This document shows, piece by piece, positions 35,455 through 43,415 of a stretch of 64,000 nt of DNA (within the stretch, counting starts at the first letter, position 1; the number at the start of each line of letters is the position of its first letter). The position numbers and the translations under genes are program-made. The notes beneath the pieces were generated by a model. It was given only the letters and a program-made list of their open reading frames with translations. It ran no database searches and was not told the origin of the DNA. Origin of the DNA: Pseudomonadota bacterium (GTDB taxonomy: Bacteria > Pseudomonadota > Alphaproteobacteria > Rhizobiales > Hyphomicrobiaceae); contig JAFECE010000011.1 of assembly GCA_018242295.1 (NCBI GenBank), positions 558,001 to 622,000 of the forward strand. The letters run 5' to 3'.

Positions 35455-35484
35455 GCTTATTTGTTGAACGAATAAGCGTGTCAA
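35455..35484 (-). promoter_or_regulatory. Candidate promoter with inverted repeat upstream of srpI
   Basis: On the minus strand, TTGACA (35484-35479) is followed after 17 bases by AATAAG (35461-35456), a good -35 and a weak -10. A perfect 7-bp inverted repeat GCTTATT/AATAAGC (35477-35471 and 35461-35455, 9-base spacer) covers the spacer and -10. It could be an operator for the adjacent CysB-type regulator or a short stem-loop in an epsC-srpI read-through transcript. Confidence 0.4.
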
Positions 35485-35500
35485 CGTCGTTATATTGGAA

Positions 35501-36469
35501 TTATATCCCTGCGCCCTGCTCGAACGTCTCGCTTCGGGCTTGAGCCTGGACGATGGTGCTTTGGGGCGGGACGCTATGTGTGAGCCAGACGTTGCCGCCA
35601 ATCGATGAGCCGCGCCCGATCGTGATCCGTCCAAGGATGGTCGCTCCCGCGTAAATCACAACATCGTCTTCGACGATGGGATGACGCGGTTCGCCTTTGA
35701 CGAGCGCGCCGTGTTCGTCGACAGAGAACCGCTTCGCTCCGAGCGTCACCGCCTGATAGATACGAACCCGTTCGCCGATGATCACTGTCTCGCCGATGAC
35801 GACGCCCGTTCCGTGATCGATGAAGAAGTTACCGCCGATCTTTGCGCCGGGATGAATGTCGATCCCCGTTTGCGAATGCGCCAACTCCGCAATGATGCGC
35901 GCGACTACGGGTGCTCCCAATGAGTGCACCGCGTGCGCGATCCGGTGATAAATGATTGCCTTCACCCCGGGGAAGCTGAGGAGCACTTCCTCTGTACTTC
36001 GCGCGGATGGATCGCCATCGTATGCGGCGCGAACATCGCTTTCCAAGAGTTCGTAAATGCCGGGGAGTTTTTGCGTGAACTCCGCGACGATGATCTCGGC
36101 TGGGCGCGTGCTTAAACTCGGCCCCAACCGTGCCGGGTCGATAAAACCCTGTTCGCGCCTCACTTGCTCGGACAAGAGATGCAGAGCTTCGTTGAGTGTG
36201 CTGCCGACGAAGAAGGCGAGGCCTTCTTCGCTGTGATCTACGGCACCGGCATGGCGCGGAAATAGCGACGTATAGAGTCTGGTTACGACCTGCTGCAGCA
36301 GCTCCGGAGACGGGATCGGCGCGCGGCGATTTCCAGCCGAGATCACCCGCTGGCTTCGGCGGCGCGCATCGCGCAGGGCGGCGACGATCGCATCGATGTC
36401 CCACGGCTGAATGCCATGCTCTTCCTCGGAAATATCGCTTTCTGTCGTGGGGATGAAATCGTTAGGCAC
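35501..36469 (-). CDS. epsC: Serine O-acetyltransferase (EpsC/CysE type)
   Basis: The 322-residue enzyme acetylates serine with acetyl-CoA to O-acetylserine, the acceptor for sulfide. An N-terminal helical domain is followed by a left-handed beta-helix with hexapeptide repeats (I-H-P-G-A-K-I-G, F-I-D-H-G-T-G-V-V-I-G-E-T and I-G-G-N-V-W-L-T). The catalytic His lies in A-H-S-Q-T-G-I-D-I-H and D-H-G-T-G. The start is a GTG. It is the first gene of the unit with srpI and the cysteine desulfurase and is divergent from a CysB-type regulator. Confidence 0.93.
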   Translation of the reverse strand: MPNDFIPTTESDISEEEHGIQPWDIDAIVAALRDARRRSQRVISAGNRRAPIPSPELLQQVVTRLYTSLFPRHAGAVDHSEEGLAFFVGSTLNEALHLLSEQVRREQGFIDPARLGPSLSTRPAEIIVAEFTQKLPGIYELLESDVRAAYDGDPSARSTEEVLLSFPGVKAIIYHRIAHAVHSLGAPVVARIIAELAHSQTGIDIHPGAKIGGNFFIDHGTGVVIGETVIIGERVRIYQAVTLGAKRFSVDEHGALVKGEPRHPIVEDDVVIYAGATILGRITIGRGSSIGGNVWLTHSVPPQSTIVQAQARSETFEQGAGI

Positions 36470-36514
36470 GTTCGAATCCGCTGTGGGTTGTTTTTCGGTC
36501 GTCCGGTGCCGGCG

Positions 36515-36538
36515 ATTGGGAAGACTGCGTTTCCCAAT
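36515..36538. promoter_or_regulatory. Inverted repeat upstream of epsC
   Basis: Perfect 8-bp arms ATTGGGAA (36515-36522) and TTCCCAAT (36531-36538) flank an 8-base spacer, 46 bases upstream of the epsC start. The half-site CGATTGGG recurs at 36544-36551, with a CGATTGG again near 36586. Position and repetition suggest an operator; a leader stem-loop is the alternative. Confidence 0.4.
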
Positions 36539-36769
36539 AGCCGTCGATTGGGCTCTATTTTGCGAGGAAATCTAAGTCCTTGGGTCGATTGGAAAAGGCC
36601 AGTGCGAGCCCGGACGAGGTGCTGCGCGTCGGCTGATCATGGACGCTCTTCCTGATTTGAAAATTTTTTGAATTTCGTTTTTCCAAAGCTGGTGCGCCAA
36701 GAAAACGAATAAATATTCATAAGCTCAGTCGGATTTTTCAGATGCGCGTTCGCCAAGATACCCTTGTTG

Positions 36770-36786
36770 ATAAGGAAATTTCTTAT
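36770..36786. promoter_or_regulatory. ATAAG/CTTAT dyad, candidate LysR-type operator
   Basis: ATAAGGAAATTTCTTAT is a near-perfect AT-rich dyad about 95 bases upstream of the regulator start. LysR-type proteins, including CysB relatives, often bind such T-N11-A dyads. The CTTAT/ATAAG half-sites resemble those in the inverted repeat upstream of srpI (GCTTATT/AATAAGC). Confidence 0.4.
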
Positions 36787-36828
36787 TTCAGGAGAAGACG
36801 AGGCAGGTAACTTATGGCGCACTGAAAC

Positions 36829-36852
36829 GTGAGGCCTGGCGCCAGGTCTCAC
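36829..36852. promoter_or_regulatory. 24-bp near-perfect palindrome in the leader of the CysB-type gene
   Basis: GTGAGGCCTGGC and GCCAGGTCTCAC are back-to-back arms with one mismatch and no spacer, ending 28 bases before the ATG at 36881. With no loop it is a better protein-binding site than a terminator. Autoregulation of the LysR gene is one explanation. Confidence 0.45.
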
Positions 36853-36880
36853 TCGAGGCAATCAAAGGTCTGGCTAAGTC

Positions 36881-37813
36881 ATGAACTTCCAGCAGCTCCG
36901 GATTATTCGCGAAACCGTGAGACACGGCTTCAATCTCACTGAAGCAGCAAACGTTTTGCTGACCTCGCAATCGGGCCTCAGTAAGCACATCCGGGATCTG
37001 GAGGCTGAACTCGGAGTCGAAATTTTCGTCCGCCATGGAAAGCGCTTACTGGGGCTGACCGAGCCAGGAAAGGAAGTGGCTAAAATCGTCGAGCGCATGC
37101 TTGTCGATGCAGAAAATCTCTCGCGTGTGGTGGCCGATTTCTCGAGCGGCAACGAAGGACTGTTGAAGGTCGCAACAACTCACACCCAAGCGCGATACAC
37201 GCTGCCCCCAGTCATTGCTGAATTCAAAAAGGCATTTCCGCAAGTGCGGCTGCAAATGCAGCAGGCGAGTCCTAAGGACCTGCCGGCAATTTTGCTGGCG
37301 GGCTATGCGGACATCGCGATTGCGACCGACACGTTCGACGGCCATCCCGGCATCCTCTCATTTCCCTACCAGACATGGGATCACGCCGTCGTCGTTCCCC
37401 GCGGCCATCCGCTGACGAGCGAGCAGCCGTTGATGCTATCGGTGATCGCCGAATGGCCGATCATCACATACGACGAAGGATTGACCGGACGACAACGGAT
37501 CGATCAGGCATTCGAGCTGGCAGGCATCAGTCCGGACATCTCAATCACGGCGCTCGATGCCGACGTGATCAAGGCCTACGCAGAATTGGGATTGGGCATC
37601 GGTATTATCGCGTCGGTTGCCTACGATCCGGACCAGGACCGAAAACTCGTAAAGCTAGATGCGCGAGATTTATTCCAGCCGAGCACGTCCAGCATTGCGA
37701 TCTGCCGGGGACGTCTGCTCCGCCGGTATGCGTATCGGTTTGTCGAACATTGCAATCCGAAGATTACCGAGAGCGTCATCAGGGCCGCCGACCGCGATCG
37801 AAATGTTGGCTAG
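36881..37813 (+). CDS. CysB/Cbl-type LysR transcriptional regulator
   Basis: The 310-residue regulator has an N-terminal winged helix-turn-helix (L-T-E-A-A-N-V-L-L-T-S-Q-S-G-L-S-K-H-I-R) and a ligand-binding domain with the CysB/Cbl signature T-T-H-T-Q-A-R-Y-T-L-P near residue 105. CysB proteins sense sulfur status, with O-acetylserine or N-acetylserine as inducer, and control cysteine synthesis and sulfur uptake. Its place between divergent epsC and convergent cysK suggests that it controls the encapsulin locus. That link is inference. Confidence 0.9.
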   Translation: MNFQQLRIIRETVRHGFNLTEAANVLLTSQSGLSKHIRDLEAELGVEIFVRHGKRLLGLTEPGKEVAKIVERMLVDAENLSRVVADFSSGNEGLLKVATTHTQARYTLPPVIAEFKKAFPQVRLQMQQASPKDLPAILLAGYADIAIATDTFDGHPGILSFPYQTWDHAVVVPRGHPLTSEQPLMLSVIAEWPIITYDEGLTGRQRIDQAFELAGISPDISITALDADVIKAYAELGLGIGIIASVAYDPDQDRKLVKLDARDLFQPSTSSIAICRGRLLRRYAYRFVEHCNPKITESVIRAADRDRNVG

Positions 37814-37824
37814 TTCGGCAATGC

Positions 37825-38838
37825 TCATCCGGGCCGCCGAAGGAGCCACGCCGGGATCGGCAGGTTTCTCCCGCGAAGAAATTCGGGGTTGAACATCTTC
37901 GACTGATAGCGGGTGCCGAGATCGCACAAGATCGTCACGATGACGTGATTGGGGCCAAGAGTCTTAGCCAACCGGATGGCGCCTGCAACATTCACGCCGC
38001 TCGAACTGCCGACGCAAAGGCCTTCCTCCGACAGGAGGTCGAACGCAATCGCGAGGGACTCAGCGTCCGGGATTTGGAATGCGAAATCGGGAGTGAAGCC
38101 CTCGAGATTTTTTGTGATACGGCCCTGTCCAATTCCTTCCGTTATGGACGTTCCTTCGGCGTGCAACTTGCCGCTCGTATAAAAGCTATAGAGTGCCGCG
38201 CCTGGAGGATCTGCTAGGGCAATCTTGATCGAGTTGTTTCGTTCGCGCAGTCCTTGCGCGACGCCCGCCAACGTGCCTCCGGTGCCGATGGCCGATACGA
38301 ACGCGTCCACTTTTCCGTCAGTCTGATGCCAGATCTCGGCGGCTGTTGTCTCAACGTGTGCCTGACGGTTGGCGATATTGTCGAACTGATCCGCCCAGAT
38401 CGCTCCGTTCGGTTCGCTCGCAGCGCGAGCCTGGGCAAGCCGCTCTGAGTACTTCACGTAATTATTGGGGTTGCTGTAAGGGACGGCCGGAACCTCAACG
38501 ACCTCCGCTCCGAGGAGCCGCAGCGTGTCCTTCTTTTCGATCGACTGCGTCTCTGGAACGACAATGACGGTGCGAAATCCCATCGAGTTCCCGATAATCG
38601 TCAGCCCGATGCCGGTGTTACCGGCGGTGCCTTCCACGATAACGCCGCCGGGCCGCAATCGCTTCTTCGCGATAGCATCCTGAATAATATAAAGCGCCGC
38701 GCGATCCTTGACGGATTGGCCGGGGTTCATGAACTCCGCTTTGGCGAGAATTGTGCATCCCGTTTCTTCGGACGCGCGCCGGAGCTTGATGAGTGGTGTA
38801 TTGCCGACGGCCTCGGCTACAGTTGAAGCGAATGTCAC
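37825..38838 (-). CDS. cysK: Cysteine synthase A (O-acetylserine sulfhydrylase)
   Basis: The 337-residue PLP enzyme makes cysteine from O-acetylserine and sulfide. The PLP Lys is in S-V-K-D-R-A near residue 43, with G-N-T-P-L-I upstream, E-G-T-A-G-N-T-G-I-G, and the phosphate loop G-T-G-G-T-L-A-G. A characteristic E-G-I-G-Q-G-R segment is present. The start is GTG with GAGAAG upstream. It is convergent with the regulator gene. With epsC it forms the full serine-to-cysteine route beside the cysteine desulfurase shell. Confidence 0.93.
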   Translation of the reverse strand: MTFASTVAEAVGNTPLIKLRRASEETGCTILAKAEFMNPGQSVKDRAALYIIQDAIAKKRLRPGGVIVEGTAGNTGIGLTIIGNSMGFRTVIVVPETQSIEKKDTLRLLGAEVVEVPAVPYSNPNNYVKYSERLAQARAASEPNGAIWADQFDNIANRQAHVETTAAEIWHQTDGKVDAFVSAIGTGGTLAGVAQGLRERNNSIKIALADPPGAALYSFYTSGKLHAEGTSITEGIGQGRITKNLEGFTPDFAFQIPDAESLAIAFDLLSEEGLCVGSSSGVNVAGAIRLAKTLGPNHVIVTILCDLGTRYQSKMFNPEFLRGRNLPIPAWLLRRPG

Positions 38839-39165
38839 GGTCTTCTCGATTGTTGAGCTGTTTGATTTGGCGCTACGCCCGGCTGACCGGGCGATTGAAG
38901 AAACCAGCTAGGGGTAGGGCGGCTGAATTGGATAGAAGTCAACGCGGAAAGCGCCAGCGTTGCCAAGTCGACGTGGAAATCGTGCGGGTCGTGGCTTGAA
39001 ATCAACGCGTTGGCATCGTACCGCCGCGCTTGGCGACAAAAGCGAAATTCTGCGCACATACGGTTATCTGTTTTAGCGGATGCGACGTCGCGCCGACAAT
39101 TTTTTCTTCGGCCGCCCAGACACTTCCGTTCGGGGGGTCGATCGCGTCGTCAAGGACGCCGGTCG
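38839..39165. other. Intergenic region downstream of the VOC remnant
   Basis: About 330 bases with no gene that I can support. An open minus-strand frame runs from 39427 to 39002 across the VOC remnant, but most of it lies in the wrong frame of recognisable VOC sequence. The last part, 39002-39165, could be debris of a decayed gene. The cysK promoter must be at the left end. Confidence 0.4.
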
Positions 39166-39462
39166 CTACGATCTGTTTGAGCCTGGCGGCGTCTCGGAAG
39201 AAGATATTTCTATGAGATTCCCGTCCGGATCCCGGCAGTAAACGGAGCGGATGTTGCCCATTCCGCCCCGTTTGCTGACGAGCCTGAGAACGATCTCGAC
39301 ACCAGACGCGGCCAGATGATGCGAGACCTCCTCGGGTGAGTAATTGGTCAAAAAGCAAAGATCGCCGCAGCCCGCTGCTGGATGCTCGGCAGTGAACCAT
39401 TCGACCGGGCATCGACGGAAATGACATTCAACATTGGGATCGTCTACTGCAATTCGATGCAT
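39166..39462 (-). pseudogene. VOC/glyoxalase-family remnant lacking the N-terminal half
   Basis: The readable 98-residue stretch has the C-terminal part of a vicinal-oxygen-chelate protein: C-G-D-L-C-F-L-T, the H-L-A-A-S-G-V-E-I segment and Y-C-R-D-P-D-G-N-L-I-E-I-S, which includes the last metal-ligand Glu. The usual N-terminal half with the first His ligand is missing, and the end of the dehydrogenase gene abuts at that point. A fresh start at 39462 is possible, but the protein could not form a full metal site alone unless it dimerises in an unusual way. Confidence 0.6.
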
Positions 39463-39472
39463 TTTTCGTTCG

Positions 39473-40480
39473 TCAGAAATCCAGAGAGATCTTGCCGAAG
39501 TGCCGGCCTTCTTCTTGAAGCCGGAACGCATGTGCGATGTCGGAAAGGCCGAAGCTGCGGTCGATTACCGGGCGCAATCCTATTACGTTGATTGCGCGAA
39601 CGAACTCGTTCTGCTCGCGACGGTTGCCAACGATGAGGCCTTGAAGGCGTGCCTGCCTTGCCATCAGCAGAGCGGTGGGAATATTGCCGCCGAGGCCGGT
39701 GAGCACGCCTATCAGCGCGATGTGTCCACCGATCGCGACCGAAGCAATGGATTGCGGAAGGGTGCCCGGTCCGCCGACTTCGACGACGTGATCGACACCT
39801 CGTCCGCCGGTGAGTTCGCGAACGCGGGTGCTCCACGCTGGGATGGCTTTGTAGTTGACGAGATGATCGGCGCCGAGCGCACGCGCGCGTTCAAGCTTTT
39901 CGTCGGATGATGATGTCACGATGACTTCGGCGCCCATCGCTTTGGCGATTTGCAGGGCGAAGATCGATACGCCGCCGGTTCCTTGTACGAGCACGGTGTC
40001 GCCGGCTTTCAGCTGGCCGTCGACCACAAGGGCGCGCCATGCGGTGAGCCCCGCCGTCGTCAATGTAGCCGCTTCGGCATGGCGGAAGCCGTTCGGCACG
40101 TGGGTGAACCAGGTCGCCGGACGGACGACAATTTCGGCCGCATAGCCATCTATGCCGTCGCCCGGCGTGAAGGAGAAATTATCGACCTCGGGCGGACCAT
40201 CTTGCCAGAGCGGGAAGAAGCATGAGACGACGTGGTCGCCGGCTTTGAATTCGGCAACGCCTTCGCCGACATCCTCGACGACGCCTGCGCCGTCGGACAT
40301 CGGAATTCGCCCGTCGTCGGCTTTTATTTTTCCGGAGGCGACGAGATAGTCGTGAAAATTTAGAGAATTCGCATGAATACGAACGCGGATCTGACCTGGA
40401 CCGGCCTTGCCTGGATCTGCCAGGTCGACGAGGGCAAGTTTGTCCAGTCCGCCAGGGGCGGTGATTTTGATCGCTTTCAT
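39473..40480 (-). CDS. Zinc-type alcohol dehydrogenase/quinone oxidoreductase family protein
   Basis: The 335-residue MDR-family oxidoreductase has a GroES-like N-domain (S-L-N-F-H-D-Y-L, P-M-S-D-G-A-G-V-V) and a Rossmann domain (V-Q-G-T-G-G-V-S-I-F-A-L). The canonical zinc Cys/His set is missing, so the reaction is probably NADPH-dependent reduction of a small enone, quinone or similar compound. The ATG at 40480 was chosen because the family starts M-K-A; an open frame extends to 40585. It is not related closely to the qor gene at 10432. Confidence 0.88.
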   Translation of the reverse strand: MKAIKITAPGGLDKLALVDLADPGKAGPGQIRVRIHANSLNFHDYLVASGKIKADDGRIPMSDGAGVVEDVGEGVAEFKAGDHVVSCFFPLWQDGPPEVDNFSFTPGDGIDGYAAEIVVRPATWFTHVPNGFRHAEAATLTTAGLTAWRALVVDGQLKAGDTVLVQGTGGVSIFALQIAKAMGAEVIVTSSSDEKLERARALGADHLVNYKAIPAWSTRVRELTGGRGVDHVVEVGGPGTLPQSIASVAIGGHIALIGVLTGLGGNIPTALLMARQARLQGLIVGNRREQNEFVRAINVIGLRPVIDRSFGLSDIAHAFRLQEEGRHFGKISLDF

Positions 40481-40714
40481 GTCATGTATCCCGTCTTCAA
40501 AGCGGCATCCTCCCAAGCATTCCGGTACGCCGATGCGTTTCGCGTCATGCCGCAGAGTGTGCAGACATTGCGATGTTCGGATCAATGCGCTTTTTTGCGC
40601 CGCTGAGCGGAAATAATCGAATTAAAATTCGAAGTTCTGTAGGGCAGCTCAGTGCTTGGCTTTCATCGGATGTCGTGAGGTCAGGAGCATTGCAAAAAAA
40701 ATTGGGAATGAAAG

Positions 40715-40740
40715 AGGGCCGCTGGCTCGCCCGCGGCCCT
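40715..40740 (-). terminator. Stem-loop after the 89-residue unknown gene
   Basis: Perfect 8-bp arms AGGGCCGC/GCGGCCCT (40715-40722 and 40733-40740) have a 10-base loop and lie 8 bases after the stop of the minus-strand gene. On that strand a run of eight T follows 12 bases later, so it is a plausible, if imperfect, intrinsic terminator. Confidence 0.6.
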
Positions 40741-40747
40741 TATCAAG

Positions 40748-41017
40748 TCAAGCGCCGATACCAAGCGCTATCGATCCCGAGCGAGTCTCGACGCTATAAA
40801 TTCCGAGAAAGGTCTCGCCTTTGTGGACGCCGGTCGTTAGCAGGCCGTTTATCTCGAAAGTAAAACCTTCCGCCATTTCCTCTATGCGCGCGATCGATGC
40901 GTCTGTCGCATCACCCTCAAGAACGAAGTGAACCTGTTCGCGTTCAGGATCAGCCAGCGCAGACCGCAGCGCCGGTTTGTCGGGACCGTCGACGATCTTA
41001 AAGATTTTTCTGGTCAT
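40748..41017 (-). CDS. Small protein of unknown function (89 aa)
   Basis: The product has an amino-acid pattern of a compact alpha/beta domain: K-I-F-K-I-V-D-G, then an A-L-R-S-A-L-A-D-P-E-R-E-Q-V helix, F-V-L-E-G, an acidic helix, and a beta-rich end with F-L-G-I-Y-S-V-E-T. I do not recognise the family. The ATG at 41017 has CGGAG about nine bases upstream, and a GTG at 41026 is also in frame. A stem-loop terminator follows. It is probably soluble and cytoplasmic. Confidence 0.65.
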   Translation of the reverse strand: MTRKIFKIVDGPDKPALRSALADPEREQVHFVLEGDATDASIARIEEMAEGFTFEINGLLTTGVHKGETFLGIYSVETRSGSIALGIGA

Positions 41018-41101
41018 GACTGACACTCCGAAAAAATGCCGCCCTTTGTTTCAACTGAATTGATCCGCCGGGGTTCCTCGCAAAGGCGCGCGGTTCGGCC
41101 T

Positions 41102-42565
41102 TCAGCCAGCTTCGGCCGTTCGCGACCTTTCAAGTTCTGAAGACGTGGCCGGCGGCGGTCCGAAAACATTCTTCGCGCGTCGAACCTTGCCCGACTCCTC
41201 GGGGAGAATTCGATCGACGATCTCAATATCGAAGTGGATCACATTGGCGAGCCCCTCGGACGTCACGGACTGTTGAATATATCGGCTGAGTTTTTCGGCA
41301 GATAACGTTTCCCCCGGCTGCGGCGCGGCCCGCAGCACGAAGCGGTTGACCCCGGTCTGAAGGAATTGATGCTCGGCAAGCTTCGTCTCGTTGTGGAGGG
41401 CGAGAAGAAAGACGTAGTACGGGAGATCACGTATTTCGCCGTTCACGTTAACCCAGAACTGATCCTTCGAACGGCCTTGTACGGCCTGAATGAGAGGCAG
41501 AAGGCTGCCGCATTCGCACGGTGTAGCGCTGATGGTGACGATGTCGTCGACCTCATAGCGGATGATCGGTTGGGCGAGATTATAGAGGTTGGTCAAAAGC
41601 ACCTTCGCCCCAGGGCTGCCGTTCGGGACAGGCTTGCCATTGGCGTCGACGACTTCGAGGAAAGCGAGTTCGTCGTTGAGGTGGCTGCCATGCGTCGTCT
41701 GGCATCCGCAGGTGAGCGCCATGCATTCGGCCATGCTGTAGACATTGGTAATGTGGATGCCGAAGGCCTTTTCGACGCGTTGTGCAATGGGCTCGGGAAG
41801 CGGTTCGCTGATGTTGGTCATCTGTTCGAGATCGCCTCGGAGCTGCAGGCGTCCGGCTTGAAGTTCGCGGGTGATTGTCTCGAGCGCGCTGGTGTAGCCG
41901 GTGATGAAGTTCGGCTGAAATTCATTGAGCTTCTGGACGAGCACATCGGGCGGGTCGAATACGGAAAGGCGCTGCAACTTGAGGAAGCGGCGAGCGCGGT
42001 CGGGGAAGTAGTTGAAGAATGTGCTGCTCGGGTAGAAGCCGGGCTTTTGAGTGATGATGGAAAAGCGCGCCGGGTTGAACAGGCGCTGAAGATGCGGGAG
42101 GAACCGGCGGCTGACTTTCTTGCCGCGAGCAAACTGCGCAGCAAAGGTCGTCAAGATCGCGGGCTTGTCTTGAACGATGATGGCCGGCTGGCCTTGGCTT
42201 CCCGAAGTATGGCAGACGGCGAATTTGTCTTTGTAGTAGTAGCCGACGTTGGCCGGGTCGTTCATGAAGATTTCAATGTCGGCACGGCGAAGGTCGCGGT
42301 CTGTAAAAATATCGTCGAGGTTTGCCATCATGCCGACCTTCGTAAGGGTTGGAAGCTCGGTGATGGCACATGTCTTCAGGTCGATGCCCTGGAACTGCTT
42401 CCGATAGTACGGGGAATTGTCGTAGGCATACTGAAGGAGCTTACGGAAGCGCGCCTCCTTGGCTTTTGCCCTGCGTTCGAGGTCTTGGGGACGAGGGGGC
42501 AGCAGTGAACGGATGGCGAGGGCCAGCTTCACTTGATCGTAAGCGGCTGCGAGAAATCCTCTCAT
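41102..42565 (-). CDS. Phenylacetate-CoA ligase (PaaK/CapK) family AMP-forming enzyme
   Basis: The 487-residue ANL-superfamily protein has the adenylate loop T-S-G-S-Q-G, Y-S-M-A-E-C-M, Cys-rich zinc-site-like pairs (C-G-C and P-C-E-C-G), and the I-I-R-Y-E-V-D-D motif before the C-terminal G-R-S-K-D-Q-F. PaaK relatives activate a carboxylic acid as an adenylate; many orphan members join CapK-like pathways for polysaccharide or lipid modification. No phenylacetate-degradation genes are nearby, so the substrate is open. It is a stand-alone gene. Confidence 0.85.
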   Translation of the reverse strand: MRGFLAAAYDQVKLALAIRSLLPPRPQDLERRAKAKEARFRKLLQYAYDNSPYYRKQFQGIDLKTCAITELPTLTKVGMMANLDDIFTDRDLRRADIEIFMNDPANVGYYYKDKFAVCHTSGSQGQPAIIVQDKPAILTTFAAQFARGKKVSRRFLPHLQRLFNPARFSIITQKPGFYPSSTFFNYFPDRARRFLKLQRLSVFDPPDVLVQKLNEFQPNFITGYTSALETITRELQAGRLQLRGDLEQMTNISEPLPEPIAQRVEKAFGIHITNVYSMAECMALTCGCQTTHGSHLNDELAFLEVVDANGKPVPNGSPGAKVLLTNLYNLAQPIIRYEVDDIVTISATPCECGSLLPLIQAVQGRSKDQFWVNVNGEIRDLPYYVFLLALHNETKLAEHQFLQTGVNRFVLRAAPQPGETLSAEKLSRYIQQSVTSEGLANVIHFDIEIVDRILPEESGKVRRAKNVFGPPPATSSELERSRTAEAG

Positions 42566-42749
42566 CAGAGATATGCCTTTGCGATGGTTTCAGTTTTCAT
42601 AGATCCGTCGTGCCCGTATGTGGAAGGGACTCAAGCAATCTTCGCCGGGCATGACGGCAAGCGAATGATCACAGAAATCACTGACGCGTCCTGCTTTTTC
42701 AAGGCATGCACGCCGATCCTTTTTGTCGTCGGGGCCGGGTTGAAGTGGT

Positions 42750-43415
42750 TCAGTTCGTTTTCGGTGGGCCTCCCGGATGGAGGCCGGGCAGCGGGCCAGG
42801 TAGTGAAGCTTCCGCCTCAGCCTGAAGTTCCGCTTCATGGCGCTTCAAGTAAACAAAGATCAGGACCGCAATGGCTGCGGCAATTATCAAACCGATAACG
42901 CCGGCCGGTCCCTGCAGCTCGTGAATACCCCGGCCTAGGGTGTAGGCGGATATTCCCACGATGCTTGCCCAAATAAGTCCGCCGAGCGCGTTGGCGATGA
43001 GAAAGCGAGGCCAGGCCAAGCGATTGATACCGGCCAGTAACGCCGCGAGGAACCTCAGAACGGCAAAAAAACGGCCGAAGAAGACGATTTTGCCGCCGTA
43101 CTTATGGAAAAGATATTGACCGAGTTTTATGCGGCCCTCGGTCAAGCCGACGTAGGAACCAAACTTGACGACCAGCGGATATCCAAATTCCCGGCCGATG
43201 AGATAGCCGATGTTATCGCCGACGATGGCTCCGATGGTTGCTGCGGCAATAACCATGGCGATGTTGCCGTCATGGGTTGCCGCGTAGACCGACGCCAGGA
43301 TCAGCACTATTTCGCCCGGCAACGGAATCCCTACGCTTTCGAGCCCGACGATGATGGCAACGGTCCAGACGCCGTATGTCTGAAATAGGTGGTGCAGCTC
43401 TTCTGGTGAGATCAA
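42750..43415 (-). CDS. DedA family membrane protein
   Basis: The 221-residue inner-membrane protein of the DedA/VTT family has E-S-V-G-I-P-L-P-G-E near residue 26 and F-F-G-R-F-F-A-V-L-R near residue 115, the two re-entrant loop motifs, with the conserved Glu and Arg. There are about five hydrophobic segments and an acidic, Pro-rich cytoplasmic tail. This is the more typical DedA of the two in this window; it probably helps lipid-carrier recycling or membrane homeostasis. Confidence 0.93.
   Translation of the reverse strand: MISPEELHHLFQTYGVWTVAIIVGLESVGIPLPGEIVLILASVYAATHDGNIAMVIAAATIGAIVGDNIGYLIGREFGYPLVVKFGSYVGLTEGRIKLGQYLFHKYGGKIVFFGRFFAVLRFLAALLAGINRLAWPRFLIANALGGLIWASIVGISAYTLGRGIHELQGPAGVIGLIIAAAIAVLIFVYLKRHEAELQAEAEASLPGPLPGLHPGGPPKTN

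Larger units (their letters stand above)
36470..36880. other. Divergent regulatory region between epsC and the CysB-type gene
   Basis: A 411-base gap between divergent starts, with no supported gene. It holds three separate dyads listed individually (36515-36538, 36770-36786, 36829-36852). There is also an AT-rich stretch with T-runs at about 36655-36720. Promoters for both transcripts must lie here, but I cannot choose a definite -35/-10 pair. Confidence 0.55.

Noticed and set aside
39002-39427. Minus-strand open frame crossing the VOC remnant
   Set aside because: Over most of its length the recognisable VOC sequence lies in another frame. The remaining C-terminal stretch has no family resemblance.
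41366-42508. Plus-strand open frame of 380 codons opposite the PaaK-like gene
   Set aside because: The minus strand gives a complete adenylate-forming enzyme. The plus frame is its antisense shadow.
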